Assembly: GCA_001534745.1 (NCBI GenBank)
Contig: CP013997.1
Coordinates: 1,612,001 to 1,676,000, forward strand
Reading direction: 5' to 3'
Source of the DNA: Pseudomonas monteilii
GTDB taxonomy: Bacteria; Pseudomonadota; Gammaproteobacteria; Pseudomonadales; Pseudomonadaceae
DNA length: 64,000 nucleotides
Positions 9,701-16,129 of the stretch are shown here, piece by piece. Each line of letters opens with the position of its first letter. Within the stretch, counting starts at the first letter, position 1. The translations under genes and the position numbers were made by a program. The notes under the pieces were generated by a model. That model was given only the letters and a program-made list of their open reading frames with translations, made no database searches and had not been told where the DNA came from.

Positions 9701-11154
9701 AACTCGCGGGCGGCAAGGGCAAGGTCATTGTCCAGAGTGGCGCACCCGGGGCAGATGATCGCCTGCCACAGAACCTGTGGATCGACATCACGGGCGAGGC
9801 CAACACCCCCAAGCGTTGGAATGGCTCGGCCTGGGCCGCCGTAACCGACAAGGTGGCTACCGATGCGGCGGCAGCGGCCCAGAATGCCCTGAATCAACTG
9901 GGCAGCAAGGCCGACGCCAAAGCGCTCACCGACCTCACGACGCGGGTCAAGGACACGGAGGACGGACTCTCCACCCAGGCCAGCCAGCTGACAGTGCTGG
10001 GCTCTTCAATTGGCAGTGCGCAGCCGTTTGTGGCCGGCGTTTCCTGGGAGTTCATCAACTCTGTACGCGGCTGGGTCGCGAATGCTGCTGACGGAACCAT
10101 TACTGCGGGCCCAGCGTTTGCCACGATCAAAAAACCGACGAACCTCCAGGCGACCAACACGTTCGGGAAGATCGTCGGAGCCGAGAACCCTTACCTGCGC
10201 ATCCGTCTTCGTCGTCGCAACACCACGCGAGATCGGGCCGCCATGTACTGGGCAAACGAGGACGGCGGGCTGGCGGAGAACCGTCGTATCGACTTCTCGA
10301 TCAGCCTGTCCTCGACCGACTGGCAGGACATCGAAGTGGACCTGTCGAGCAATACGCAGTGGGTGGGCAAGACGGGTATCTACGCCATTCGGCTGGACAT
10401 GACCGGAAGCGCCAACACGGCCTGTGAGATCGACATTGCCTATATCGCGATCGGCCGGCGCTCGGCAGCGGCTTCGGCCCAGGCAGTTTCTCTGCTCGAA
10501 ACCGCGGTAACCCAGCAAGGAGGCGACCTGAAGCTTACTGCTGACAGCGTGACCAAGCTGACGGGCGAGCTGGGCAAGACAAACGGCAATGTCACCGAAG
10601 AAGCAAGGCTCAGGGTAGAGGGCGACAAAGCTCAGGCCTCCAAGACCGACAAGGTGCAGACCAATCTGGACACCACCAACGGAACCGTCAAGACCGTGTC
10701 CGACGCGGTGGTCAAGTTGGACGGCAAGGTGAACACCAGCTTCTCCGTGCGCCTCCAGGCGTCGGCGGGCGGAACTCACTATGCGGCCGGGTTCGGCATT
10801 GGCCTGGACAACAACGCCGGCACGTTCCAGTCGAGCTTCGTGGTGAAGGCTGACCGGTTCGTGGTGATGAACCCGGTGGGTGAGGGCCTGATCACGCCTT
10901 TTGCAATCCAGAACGGCCAGGTGTTCATCAACGACGCGCTGATCTCGAACCTGGCGGTGCAGCGTGCGGTTGTGGGCAGCACGATCGGATCGCAGGCGCT
11001 TACATCCTACGGCGCCCCTCGCATGACCCTGAACTTCAATGGAGGAGAAATCATCATCCAAAACAATGCCAGGTCAGGTCGTTATATTCACATGCGGGAG
11101 GACGGCATATTTATGGTCAGTGATGGCATCATCGCTATTGAGTTGAGTCTTTAA
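3772..11154 (+). CDS. Phage host-specificity / tail tip protein J, giant modular form
   Basis: A 2460-aa gpJ homologue, more than twice lambda J (1132 aa). The N-terminal ~600 residues match the lambda baseplate-like core (LDNTPIRDANG, YPNTALLYIEFD, WPVPSNYDP, VWDGSFK). An FN3-like domain covers about 616-720 and a chitin-binding-like YxxxxxV...GKLYQAKK motif about 919-967. Then comes a repeated region: three WNGSAW modules (about 1029-1101, 1449-1522, 1981-2053) alternate with four putative jelly-roll carbohydrate-binding modules (about 1214-1383, 1551-1725, 1775-1923, 2079-2229) and helical linkers (QQGRDL, KADASA). A DUF1983-type tip domain starts near 2324. The start at 3772 has AGAGG seven bases upstream and matches the family N-terminus. 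The last ~100 bases turn AT-rich. Confidence 0.93.
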   Translation: MTMTSHMPLTGAKGGASKPKTPVEAPDSLQSTNIAKLLLAVGEGEFDGIPTDQDIYLDNTPIRDANGALNFPGVKWEWRPGTPEQDYIQGIPAVENETSVGVELRSDTPFTRALTDLQLSAVRVRMAWPRLLSQDSNGNTNGYRIEYAIDIATDGGTYVEAHRGAVDGKTNNGYQRSVRVNLPTANSGWTMRVRRLTPNADKGAIADTMTIAGYTEIIDQKLRYPNTALLYIEFDAQQFQNIPAVTVDCKGRRWPVPSNYDPVTRRYDGVWDGSFKHAWTNNPAFVTYGLCVEDRFGLGKRIKPWMVDKWEMYRIAQFCDQAVPDGKGGEEPRFLCDMNLQGRAEAWTLLRDLSAIYRGMVYWAHGALFMQADMPRAQDIDYVFTRANVIDGDFVYGGAERNTHYSRALVSYDNPANNYDTDVIPVTDLALQRRYRDRPVEISAIGCTRASEAQRRGKWALLSNDQDRTVTFKTGLEGRIPLPGFVIPVADELVAGRPNGGRIAAAEGRVVTLDRDTPIKAGDRLVVNLPNGTAQARTVAAVTGRAVTVTTAYAVQPEPQLQWAIDYDDLAIQLFRVLKTTRTEDGHYAITALEFNPSKFAAIDNGAKLDERPISVLPSGTVQPPAQLTLSSSYRIDQGIAVSTLTLEWSAVEGAAGYDVEWRRDNGNWIRLPRTGMTSVDVPGIYAGAYLARVRAISAFELASSWTHSALTSLKGKEGAPPALTRLTTESLIFGIGLTWGFPAGAGDTQRTELWYSEGTDLDKATKLADLAYPQDRHTLQGLRAGQRFYFWARLVDKSGNVGVWFPSGTTLVTGVSSADAGPILEQIQGQVTESAIGQKLNERIDLVDGTGPGSVTERVTTASNAIKADVNKQLIQVNSTIDGVRSNLQGQITAVDGRVTTARDDLQKQISEVSSIAGALPYNKTKTYALDQAVLGANGKLYQAKKAVPVNMAPPNTDYWEDVGQSVRTANGTASAVSKLQMDVTTLGDTVTATSSKVDGFQASINTANSNASAAQGAAQAANDLAGGKGKVIVQNAAPAGADRLPQNLWIDTTSGANAPKRWNGSAWVSVSDKVATDAAAAAQSALNQVGSKADASAVNSLKLTVEQQGRDLTSQGSTLNGLQTAIDGKASSQALTQLTSRVKLTEDKNGLQDDTLKSQSESLTTLKDTVSKKAEASTVTQLANDVKTQGNTLSAQGSSLTRIEAGLPLLGGENLLANSSFEEEASGGRPKHWNITGSAARALVPSALTSSTIAARISGTPAAGAYIEIVSSSVDGRPNVKVTGGSTYTLTVYARGSGRMRMYLQFLDASTGVLSAPSTEEGFVLSDTFVRYALTGTAPAAATQVNVYACRVFNTGAAGTTVWAEVDNAQLQEGTIATAYQPSVVAAGDTAAQATTALAARVEKTEQGLTSASQQTTQLSNSLSTTNGNVDKAQKAAQDAYSLADAKGKVIVQNSVPSAINQQIQNLWIDTTGGGNTPKRWNGSAWAAVTDKVATDAAAAAQKALNQLGDKADASALSSLGSTVEQQGRDLTAAGRSVTELTASIGNVGSENLLYNPSLEAPHPSRAGLAAGWDLGNALANLAYSLVASTLDPAGNAIRLDLTINGGSSYVDLAPDRAYWPAVPGGQAMAMSGYFRATAGMIAQLYVQWFDAAGANIRTDGAASTAANGNWQRITLATAASPMGAVKARTICRIRGPFNGDTVSGFCEWDRMQFEVGDRVSGWRDNGQVNAAQAAANASATTALTSRVTKTEESLTSQSVDITQLKNTLSSGNFVAGRAWEMLNDNLGWYATAADATLTPGPLFSTMRGGNSNLQVNINPAKFSGAENPIVRFRMRRRNTTRVGCRLYWANEDGGLAETRMMPFDVDVSKSDWQEIEIDLSGNSAWVGKTGIYALRLDMTTTSDTKAEVDIAYVAAGRKSVAASSQVVALLGSVVSQQGRDIESTGRQTVELQNSLTTTDGNVTKAQTAADAASKLAGGKGKVIVQSGAPGADDRLPQNLWIDITGEANTPKRWNGSAWAAVTDKVATDAAAAAQNALNQLGSKADAKALTDLTTRVKDTEDGLSTQASQLTVLGSSIGSAQPFVAGVSWEFINSVRGWVANAADGTITAGPAFATIKKPTNLQATNTFGKIVGAENPYLRIRLRRRNTTRDRAAMYWANEDGGLAENRRIDFSISLSSTDWQDIEVDLSSNTQWVGKTGIYAIRLDMTGSANTACEIDIAYIAIGRRSAAASAQAVSLLETAVTQQGGDLKLTADSVTKLTGELGKTNGNVTEEARLRVEGDKAQASKTDKVQTNLDTTNGTVKTVSDAVVKLDGKVNTSFSVRLQASAGGTHYAAGFGIGLDNNAGTFQSSFVVKADRFVVMNPVGEGLITPFAIQNGQVFINDALISNLAVQRAVVGSTIGSQALTSYGAPRMTLNFNGGEIIIQNNARSGRYIHMREDGIFMVSDGIIAIELSL

Positions 11155-11156
11155 TT

Positions 11157-11423
11157 ATGGCGGGTCTGGTAATTAGGCGTCCCGACACGGGCGCCACACT
11201 CATAAGCCTTGCTACCAGAATCACGAGATTTATGGGGTCTTTTGAAATATCCGGGGCCGGTAGATGGGCGATCCCCCCTAGTGAGGGTGTATTTTGGTTT
11301 TATGCTCGCCATCCTGGTTATTACACTGATCGCGGGTATGGAACAAAGCTTATACTAGATGGGCAATCGTTGTATTGGGAGAATATGCCACCTAATACGA
11401 TTATCCTTTGGGGGTACTACTAA
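11157..11423 (+). CDS. Small tail-tip-associated protein (DUF6453-like)
   Basis: An 88-aa protein starting two bases after the gpJ stop. The pattern LVIRRPDTGATLISLATRITRF, a Gly-rich turn and a terminal aromatic WGYY resemble short proteins I recall downstream of J in Pseudomonas lambda-like prophages (DUF6453 type). No enzyme motif or membrane helix is visible. Base composition is clearly AT-rich compared with gpJ. The stop and the next start overlap as TAATG, so the two products are probably made together. A role as tip chaperone or fibre cap is inference. Confidence 0.6.
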   Translation: MAGLVIRRPDTGATLISLATRITRFMGSFEISGAGRWAIPPSEGVFWFYARHPGYYTDRGYGTKLILDGQSLYWENMPPNTIILWGYY

Positions 11424-12121
11424 TGGCACGAGCCAGGATTAGGAATGGCAACAAGGTTCTGCTTGTTGATGAGAGTTATGCCAACCTGGCTTTACGCGAG
11501 TATAAGGTGGTAACCACGGGGGCGGAAAATCATCAGTTCTTTTCAACTGTGGATGTAACCTTTAATAATGATCAAAGCGTACTCGCGATTAGATCCAGTA
11601 GCGATGTAGCCATATACAGCGTTAGATATACTCCTGGGTTCGTCACATATAGTATAATTGCAGTGCGAGGTTATGCAACAATAGAGTGTTGGAACTTTGA
11701 TCTAGCTAAATATGGTGCCTACGGCAATCTTGATTGGCCAAAGTTAATTATTAGAAAACCTGGCACTGGTGAAGTCGCATTTGATTCAAGAATGCGGTAT
11801 ATGAAAGTGATAAATTTTCAGTACACTAATAGTGAGAGCGATCAGGCGGCTGTGAATACTTCATATCCGGGTACACTGCCAGCAGTAGTAATCGCATCGC
11901 AGCCATGGATATTCAACTCGGAGCGAATTGGTATTCCCAACCCCCACAGCACAATAGTTTCTCAAGGATTGGGGTTTGTTAGAATGAATTCTACGACGGT
12001 TACGATAACTCCATTGGCGATATTTAATGACTTTGTAGACCAAAATGAAGGAAATGTTCACCCATCTACCGCAATGCCAGACGGTTACTGGATGACCCTA
12101 GACGTTTCTAATTTGCTGTAA
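11423..12121 (+). CDS. Putative tail-tip / short fibre protein, AT-rich
   Basis: A 232-aa protein with no membrane segment or catalytic motif. It is rich in beta-type sequence and contains VAFDSRMRYMKVINF, a pattern I recall from small proteins after J in Pseudomonas prophages (DSxxxYMxV). The ATG at 11423 overlaps the upstream stop (TAATG); the TTG at 11408 is less likely. Codon use is AT-rich throughout, with ATA, AGA and TTA codons, unlike the gpJ core and the host genes. That suggests recent acquisition as part of a receptor-binding cassette. Its exact function is unknown. Confidence 0.6.
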   Translation: MARARIRNGNKVLLVDESYANLALREYKVVTTGAENHQFFSTVDVTFNNDQSVLAIRSSSDVAIYSVRYTPGFVTYSIIAVRGYATIECWNFDLAKYGAYGNLDWPKLIIRKPGTGEVAFDSRMRYMKVINFQYTNSESDQAAVNTSYPGTLPAVVIASQPWIFNSERIGIPNPHSTIVSQGLGFVRMNSTTVTITPLAIFNDFVDQNEGNVHPSTAMPDGYWMTLDVSNLL

Positions 12122-12143
12122 CCACCAACCAGGAAGTTTAAAA

Positions 12144-12377
12144 ATGCCTTATATCGCAATCAACGCTACCAACAGCTACGACGCAGCCAACTCGACCCGC
12201 TACGCCACCCAGGAGGAAGCTGACGCCCGCGCTCGCGAGATCCTGAGTCAGTTCCCAAGGGCCCAAGTCTTCACCGCTCAGGTGCTCAAGGAGTACACGG
12301 TCAAGGTGTCGATCACGGCCAAGGAACCGGCCGAGCCCAAGCCGGAAGCCGAGGCGGAAGCTGACAACGCCGCCTGA
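12144..12377 (+). CDS. Small conserved phage protein, unknown function
   Basis: A 77-aa protein with an AGGAAG site upstream. Residues 1-55 look folded (YIAINATNSYDAANSTRYAT, then EEADARAREILSQFP). The last 20 residues are a Pro/Glu/Ala tail (EPAEPKPEAEAEAD), probably disordered. There is no membrane helix, so it is not a holin. High GC returns here after the AT-rich cassette. A terminator follows 20 bases after the stop, ending the tail transcription unit. Confidence 0.65.
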   Translation: MPYIAINATNSYDAANSTRYATQEEADARAREILSQFPRAQVFTAQVLKEYTVKVSITAKEPAEPKPEAEAEADNAA

Positions 12378-12396
12378 CGGCCCGCTGCACTCACCC

Positions 12397-12420
12397 AGCC
12401 CGCCCTGCGCGGGCTTTTTC
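12397..12420 (+). terminator. Rho-independent terminator after the tail genes
   Basis: AGCCCGC (12397-12403) pairs with GCGGGCT (12409-12415) over a five-base loop and is followed by a T run. It separates the tail genes from the lysis cassette. Confidence 0.85.
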
Positions 12421-12437
12421 ATGCCTGGAGAAAACCC

Positions 12438-12881
12438 ATGACCGCACGCGGTGTACGCAACAACAACCCCGGCAACATCGATTTCAACCCACGCAACGCC
12501 TGGGTCGGCCAGTTGGGCCTGGAGGAAGGCGTGGCCAACCCGCGCTTCGCCCGTTTCGACTCCCCCGAGAACGGCATCCGCGCCCTGGGCAAGCTGCTGG
12601 TCAACTACCGCGGCAAGGACGGCCTGCCCGGTGTCGGCGGGCCGGGCATCGACACGGTACTCGAAACCATCGCCCGCTGGGCGCCGAGCAACGAGAACGA
12701 CACTCAGGCCTACGCTCAGGCCGTCGCCACGCGTCTCGGCGTGCCCCCTGCGGCGCCGATCAACATCCAGGATCCCGTCACCCTGCGCGGCATGGTGGTG
12801 GGCATCATCGTCCATGAGAACGGCGGTAACCCGTACCGGCCGGCGGTCATCGACGAAGGCGTAAGACGGGCGCTGGCATGA
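12438..12881 (+). CDS. Phage lysis/structural protein of the RNNNPGNI family
   Basis: A 147-aa protein beginning RGVRNNNPGNIDFNP. This motif marks a phage protein family often annotated as a P5-like structural protein or endolysin. Other conserved stretches are FDSPENGIRALGKLL and a C-terminal HENGGNPY. Peptidoglycan hydrolysis is plausible because spanin genes follow, but I cannot point to a proven catalytic residue. It starts downstream of a terminator with GGAG before the ATG. Its stop overlaps the Rz start by four bases (ATGA), so the cassette is translationally coupled. Confidence 0.6.
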   Translation: MTARGVRNNNPGNIDFNPRNAWVGQLGLEEGVANPRFARFDSPENGIRALGKLLVNYRGKDGLPGVGGPGIDTVLETIARWAPSNENDTQAYAQAVATRLGVPPAAPINIQDPVTLRGMVVGIIVHENGGNPYRPAVIDEGVRRALA

Positions 12882-13411
12882 TCTGGCCGTTACGGGCTGG
12901 TCTGCTGGCCCTGGTGCTGGCGTCCTGCTGGGGCGCCTATCGGCAGGGGCTTTCAGTAGCACGCACCGAGGCCCAGGCAGCCTGGGCGCAACGTGACAGC
13001 AGCGATCGCCTGGCCGAGACCGAGGGCCAGCACGATGCACGCCAGGAAGAACAACGCCGCGCCCAGGCGCAGGAGGAGGCGAGAGCCCATGCACACAAAC
13101 ACCACCAGGTGGCCGACGCTGGCGCTGCTGGCGCCGATGCTGCTGGCCAGCGGCTGCAGCACGACGCCGCCCAACTCGCCGCCAGCGTCCGTTGCCCCGG
13201 CACGGATCCCGCCGCTCTCGCCCGAGGCCAGGCAGCCACCCGCGCCGCTCTGGTGCTCTCCGACCTGCTCGCACGGGCTGATGCAAGAGCGGGAGAACTG
13301 GCGAACGCGTATGACCAGGCCCGAATAGCCGGGCTTCAATGCGCGCAGGAATATGACGGGCTGCGCGTGCCAGGGGCGCCTCGTTTCATCAACGAACAGG
13401 CCCATGAATAA
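12878..13411 (+). CDS. Rz-like inner-membrane spanin (DUF2514 type)
   Basis: A 177-aa protein with one N-terminal membrane anchor (about residues 4-20, LRAGLLALVLASCWGAY). A long charged helical region follows (AETEGQHDARQEEQRRAQAQ), then a C-terminal part with two cysteines (SVRCPG, GLQCAQ). This matches the inner-membrane half of a two-component spanin, which joins the outer-membrane lipoprotein to disrupt the outer membrane at lysis. It overlaps the upstream lysis gene by four bases. A complete Rz1-like gene lies inside it in the +1 frame, which strongly supports the call. Confidence 0.8.
   Translation: MIWPLRAGLLALVLASCWGAYRQGLSVARTEAQAAWAQRDSSDRLAETEGQHDARQEEQRRAQAQEEARAHAHKHHQVADAGAAGADAAGQRLQHDAAQLAASVRCPGTDPAALARGQAATRAALVLSDLLARADARAGELANAYDQARIAGLQCAQEYDGLRVPGAPRFINEQAHE
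13089..13328 (+). CDS. Rz1-like outer-membrane spanin lipoprotein, nested in Rz
   Basis: A 79-aa protein encoded entirely within the Rz gene in the +1 frame. It starts MHTNTTRWPT, has a hydrophobic segment LALLAPMLL and a lipobox ASGC (Cys23). A short proline-rich mature part follows (TTPPNSPPAS, PPLSPEARQPP). This is the usual layout of Rz1: a signal-peptidase-II-processed, Pro-rich lipoprotein embedded in Rz. The frame is open further upstream, but the ATG at 13089 sits directly before the signal sequence and follows AGGAGG at 13071-13076 at a rather long distance. Two cysteines near residues 56 and 60 could link to Rz. Confidence 0.8.
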   Translation: MHTNTTRWPTLALLAPMLLASGCSTTPPNSPPASVAPARIPPLSPEARQPPAPLWCSPTCSHGLMQERENWRTRMTRPE

Positions 13412-13567
13412 TGGCGTCATATTTATGTCGAAGGCTGCCTTCAGCTTCCCACTATCAGCCTTAACGTATTGTTATAAAAAGAAAGTAGCATTTTGCTATC
13501 TGATCGCTACAATGCGCCCCGGCCAAACCATGGCCAGGCCAATGAAGGCGCACAGGAGCGAGTGTCG

Positions 13568-14062
13568 ATGTTTCGGAAGATGATGGGGACAATGGTCGTT
13601 GCAGCGATGATCGGCGTTCAGGGTTGCGCCAGTATCGTGGGTGAATCGCGCTATCCGGTGGTGGTGTCCAGTGCACCCCCGGGCGCGGCGTTCGAGATCA
13701 CTGACAAGAACGGCACCGTGGTGCACACCGGCAACACGCCGAGCACGGTCACGCTCAAGTCCGGCAAGGGCTATTTCACCGGCCAGACCTACACGCTTCG
13801 TTTCAAGAAAGACGGCTACCCGGACAGGACCGTCGAACTCGATTCCAGCCTGAGTGGCTGGTACTGGGGCAACATCCTGGTCGGGGGGCTGATCGGCATG
13901 CTGATCGTCGACCCATTGACCGGCGCCATGTACAAACTGCCGGAATACGCTTCGGCGGACATGGGTCAGCCTCTGGTGAACGCCAAGCCGGACACGCTCA
14001 AGGTGGGTGTGATCGATGACCTCAGTGCCGCTCAGCGTGAGCAATTGGTACCTGTCCAGTAA
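13568..14062 (+). CDS. PEGA-like outer-membrane lipoprotein
   Basis: A 164-aa protein with a signal peptide and lipobox VQGC (about residue 20), so probably a lipoprotein. The mature part begins with a PEGA-like beta segment (VVVSSAPPGAAFEITDKNG, TPSTVTLKSG, FKKDGYPDRTVEL). A hydrophobic glycine-rich stretch follows (YWGNILVGGLIGMLIVDPL), as in small Pseudomonas lipoproteins with this ending. AGGAG lies nine bases before the ATG; a GTG six bases upstream is too close to it. It sits outside the lysis cassette with its own upstream gap, so it could be host or phage. Confidence 0.75.
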   Translation: MFRKMMGTMVVAAMIGVQGCASIVGESRYPVVVSSAPPGAAFEITDKNGTVVHTGNTPSTVTLKSGKGYFTGQTYTLRFKKDGYPDRTVELDSSLSGWYWGNILVGGLIGMLIVDPLTGAMYKLPEYASADMGQPLVNAKPDTLKVGVIDDLSAAQREQLVPVQ

Positions 14063-14142
14063 GGAATGCGTCGCGCCACCTGCAGGCGCCGTACCGTTAG
14101 GATCCACGCTGGTCAGACAGACCGATGCAAGCCCCTGGTGCG

Positions 14143-14196
14143 GGGCTTGCCCGCGATACAGGCAGTAGCGGGCCGGACGCTATCGCAGGCAAGCCC
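14143..14196. repeat. REP inverted pair
   Basis: GGGCTTGCCCGCGATA (14143-14158) faces TATCGCAGGCAAGCCC (14181-14196). The spacer is closely related to that of the pair at 3311-3375. It lies between two convergent genes. Confidence 0.85.
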
Positions 14197-14228
14197 GCTC
14201 TCACGGGCCTGTGACAGCGATGAAGCCT

Positions 14229-14441
14229 TCAGATGGCGCCGTCGCCCGGGTTCGGCCCGTCCCTGTCATCCACGTCGTACTTGCGCGTATTCGGGTCACG
14301 CGTGTTCTCGGCCGGGTGCCGCGAATCGACCGTAGGGTCGACATGGGTTTCGGAATTGGGGTCGAACCCGGTTTCATTGTCGGTCGCGCCTGCCTTACCT
14401 TTTTGCGAAATGTTGCCGGGTGCGTTGGGGTTGATGTCCAT
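14229..14441 (-). CDS. Small acidic disordered protein, unknown function
   Basis: A 70-aa product beginning MDINPNAPGN. It is rich in Asp, Asn, Pro and Gly (DNETGFDPNSETHVDP, RDPNTRKYDVDDRDGPNPG) with almost no hydrophobic residues, so it is probably unstructured. A clear GGAGG lies five to six bases before the ATG, which selects this start rather than the longer upstream frame. I do not recognise a characterised family, and any stress-related role would be a guess. It is divergent from the zinc-ribbon gene at 14791. Confidence 0.65.
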   Translation of the reverse strand: MDINPNAPGNISQKGKAGATDNETGFDPNSETHVDPTVDSRHPAENTRDPNTRKYDVDDRDGPNPGDGAI

Positions 14442-14790
14442 GACGGCCTCCAGTGAACAGCGCAGGGGGATCCGCGCGTTCAACTTTGAGCCAGGCTCAG
14501 CGGTTAAGTGCCCTTGCGTTGATCGACGGTGGGCGTGGGGCAATGCCGGTCGACGGCTCGACGGCCATGCTTTTTCAGCCCCTTTGGCAGCGCGACGCAA
14601 GAATGACTGACGGCACCCGTCCATCGGTTTTGTCTCTATCTTGCTTCCGCTTTTCCTCGCCCGGCGTAGGGCATTTCCCAAAGATCGTCCCAGCGGCCCA
14701 TTTGCATTGTGCAGCCGGCTGGCGCTGCCTAGGCTTCGTTCCACCCAGCTCCTTGGGAACATCGATCACTGGAACGCGAAGAGGCACACC
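14442..14790. other. Divergent intergenic region
   Basis: 349 bases between the divergent 70-aa and 439-aa genes. It must hold both promoters, but I see no clear consensus elements, repeats or hairpins. Ordinary chromosomal GC content. Confidence 0.5.
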
Positions 14791-16110
14791 ATGGCCGTCA
14801 GGTTGGACTTTCACACCACAGACCCCGAACAGATCGCATTGGCCAAACGCTATTGGGCGATGGACGAGGAGGGCCTGTTCCTGGAGCGGGTACGCGACCT
14901 GCTGCCGTTTCGCGAGGTGACCCAGGCCGGTAGCCTTGCGGCCTACCTGCGTACGTTCTGCGAGGTCTATGACGAAAACCAGGCATGCCCCCGCTGCGAA
15001 GGGCCTGTGCGCATCAAAGGGCGCAGCGAGGCACGCCGGACGTATCAGCCTGCCCGCACGGCCTGCCCCGATTGCCAGGCACGTGAGCACCTCGCGCGCC
15101 TTCAGCGCGAAGCCGAGGAGCGCGCTGTCCTGACCCAGAAGCTGGCCCCTTACCTCAAACATCTGCAGACCCATACCGTGTGCTACGCCGAACTGCCGGA
15201 CGATGCGGTCCTAGTCCTCCAGGCCATCCGCGCCCTGGTCGGTCCACGCTTGAGCCAGGGGACATTCACCCGCACGGACTGCAGCGAGTTGACTGCCCTG
15301 GGCGCGGATGACTTCATCGATCGGTTGTGCGAACAGGGTGTGCTGCTGGACGATCCCACGGTCATGCCAGGCGCCTACTTCCTGAAAGGGGACCAGGTGT
15401 GGGTCAAGAAGCACCAGGCGCGCTATCGACTGTCGCCCGATGCTGACCTGGGCCGCTCCGAGCAGGCGCTCGACGTTCTGATGGAGCGCGCCCTGTGCGA
15501 CACGCAGGCGCTGACACGTCTGTGGCTGGATTACGCCACCCAGGATGTCCTGCGCTACCTGCAAGGGCAGTGCGACCTGCACAACCTGGTGCCGGAGCCT
15601 GAGCATGTCGGCAAACTGGTCGGCACGATCCGTCAGGCGCTGCACACCTACAGCGTTGCCCAGGTCTGGGCCATGAGCTGGAAAATCGTGCGTGATGCCG
15701 CGGCACTGGCCAGTCGCAGCTACTACAACTTCGCCAAGGCTGCGGCGACATTGCCGGGCAAGCTCCGCAAGCAACTGGAGCTTGCCGAGTCCAGCCAGAC
15801 ACTGCGTAACGAATGGTCACGACCGGAGCCGCACATTGCGGGCGCCTTGGGCATGGTGTTCCTGGCGCGCTTCGACATCGACGAATACAGCACGGGGGAT
15901 CAGGTCCTGGCGCTGTTCGCCCGGCTGGGTCAGCGTGCGGAGCCCGAGGCCCGGTTGCAGGCCTTGGCCACTCAGTTCGTCACCACCAGCCTGGCGCGTG
16001 CCACCGTACCCGCTGCCTTGCAGGCATTCGCCGAGCATATCCGGGCAGGCCTGGGGGTGGAGGAGGCGCTTACACAGGCCATGCAGCGTCAACCTGACGT
16101 GTTTGGCTGA
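14791..16110 (+). CDS. Unrecognised 439-aa protein with a zinc-ribbon motif
   Basis: I do not recognise this family. Residues 66-95 carry two CxxC pairs (CPRC at 66-69 and CPDC at 92-95) separated by 22 residues with basic content, the layout of a zinc ribbon. The rest is soluble, mostly helical sequence. It includes WAMSWKIVRDAAALASRSYY and ARFDIDEYSTGDQVLALFARL near the C-terminus. There is no signal peptide or membrane segment. AGAGG at 14780-14784 supports the ATG at 14791; the longer frame from 14641 has no matching site. It lies between the phage-derived region and the copper-sensing genes, so it may be accessory. Confidence 0.6.
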   Translation: MAVRLDFHTTDPEQIALAKRYWAMDEEGLFLERVRDLLPFREVTQAGSLAAYLRTFCEVYDENQACPRCEGPVRIKGRSEARRTYQPARTACPDCQAREHLARLQREAEERAVLTQKLAPYLKHLQTHTVCYAELPDDAVLVLQAIRALVGPRLSQGTFTRTDCSELTALGADDFIDRLCEQGVLLDDPTVMPGAYFLKGDQVWVKKHQARYRLSPDADLGRSEQALDVLMERALCDTQALTRLWLDYATQDVLRYLQGQCDLHNLVPEPEHVGKLVGTIRQALHTYSVAQVWAMSWKIVRDAAALASRSYYNFAKAAATLPGKLRKQLELAESSQTLRNEWSRPEPHIAGALGMVFLARFDIDEYSTGDQVLALFARLGQRAEPEARLQALATQFVTTSLARATVPAALQAFAEHIRAGLGVEEALTQAMQRQPDVFG

Positions 16111-16129
16111 CGCGGCAGGCGTACCGGCT

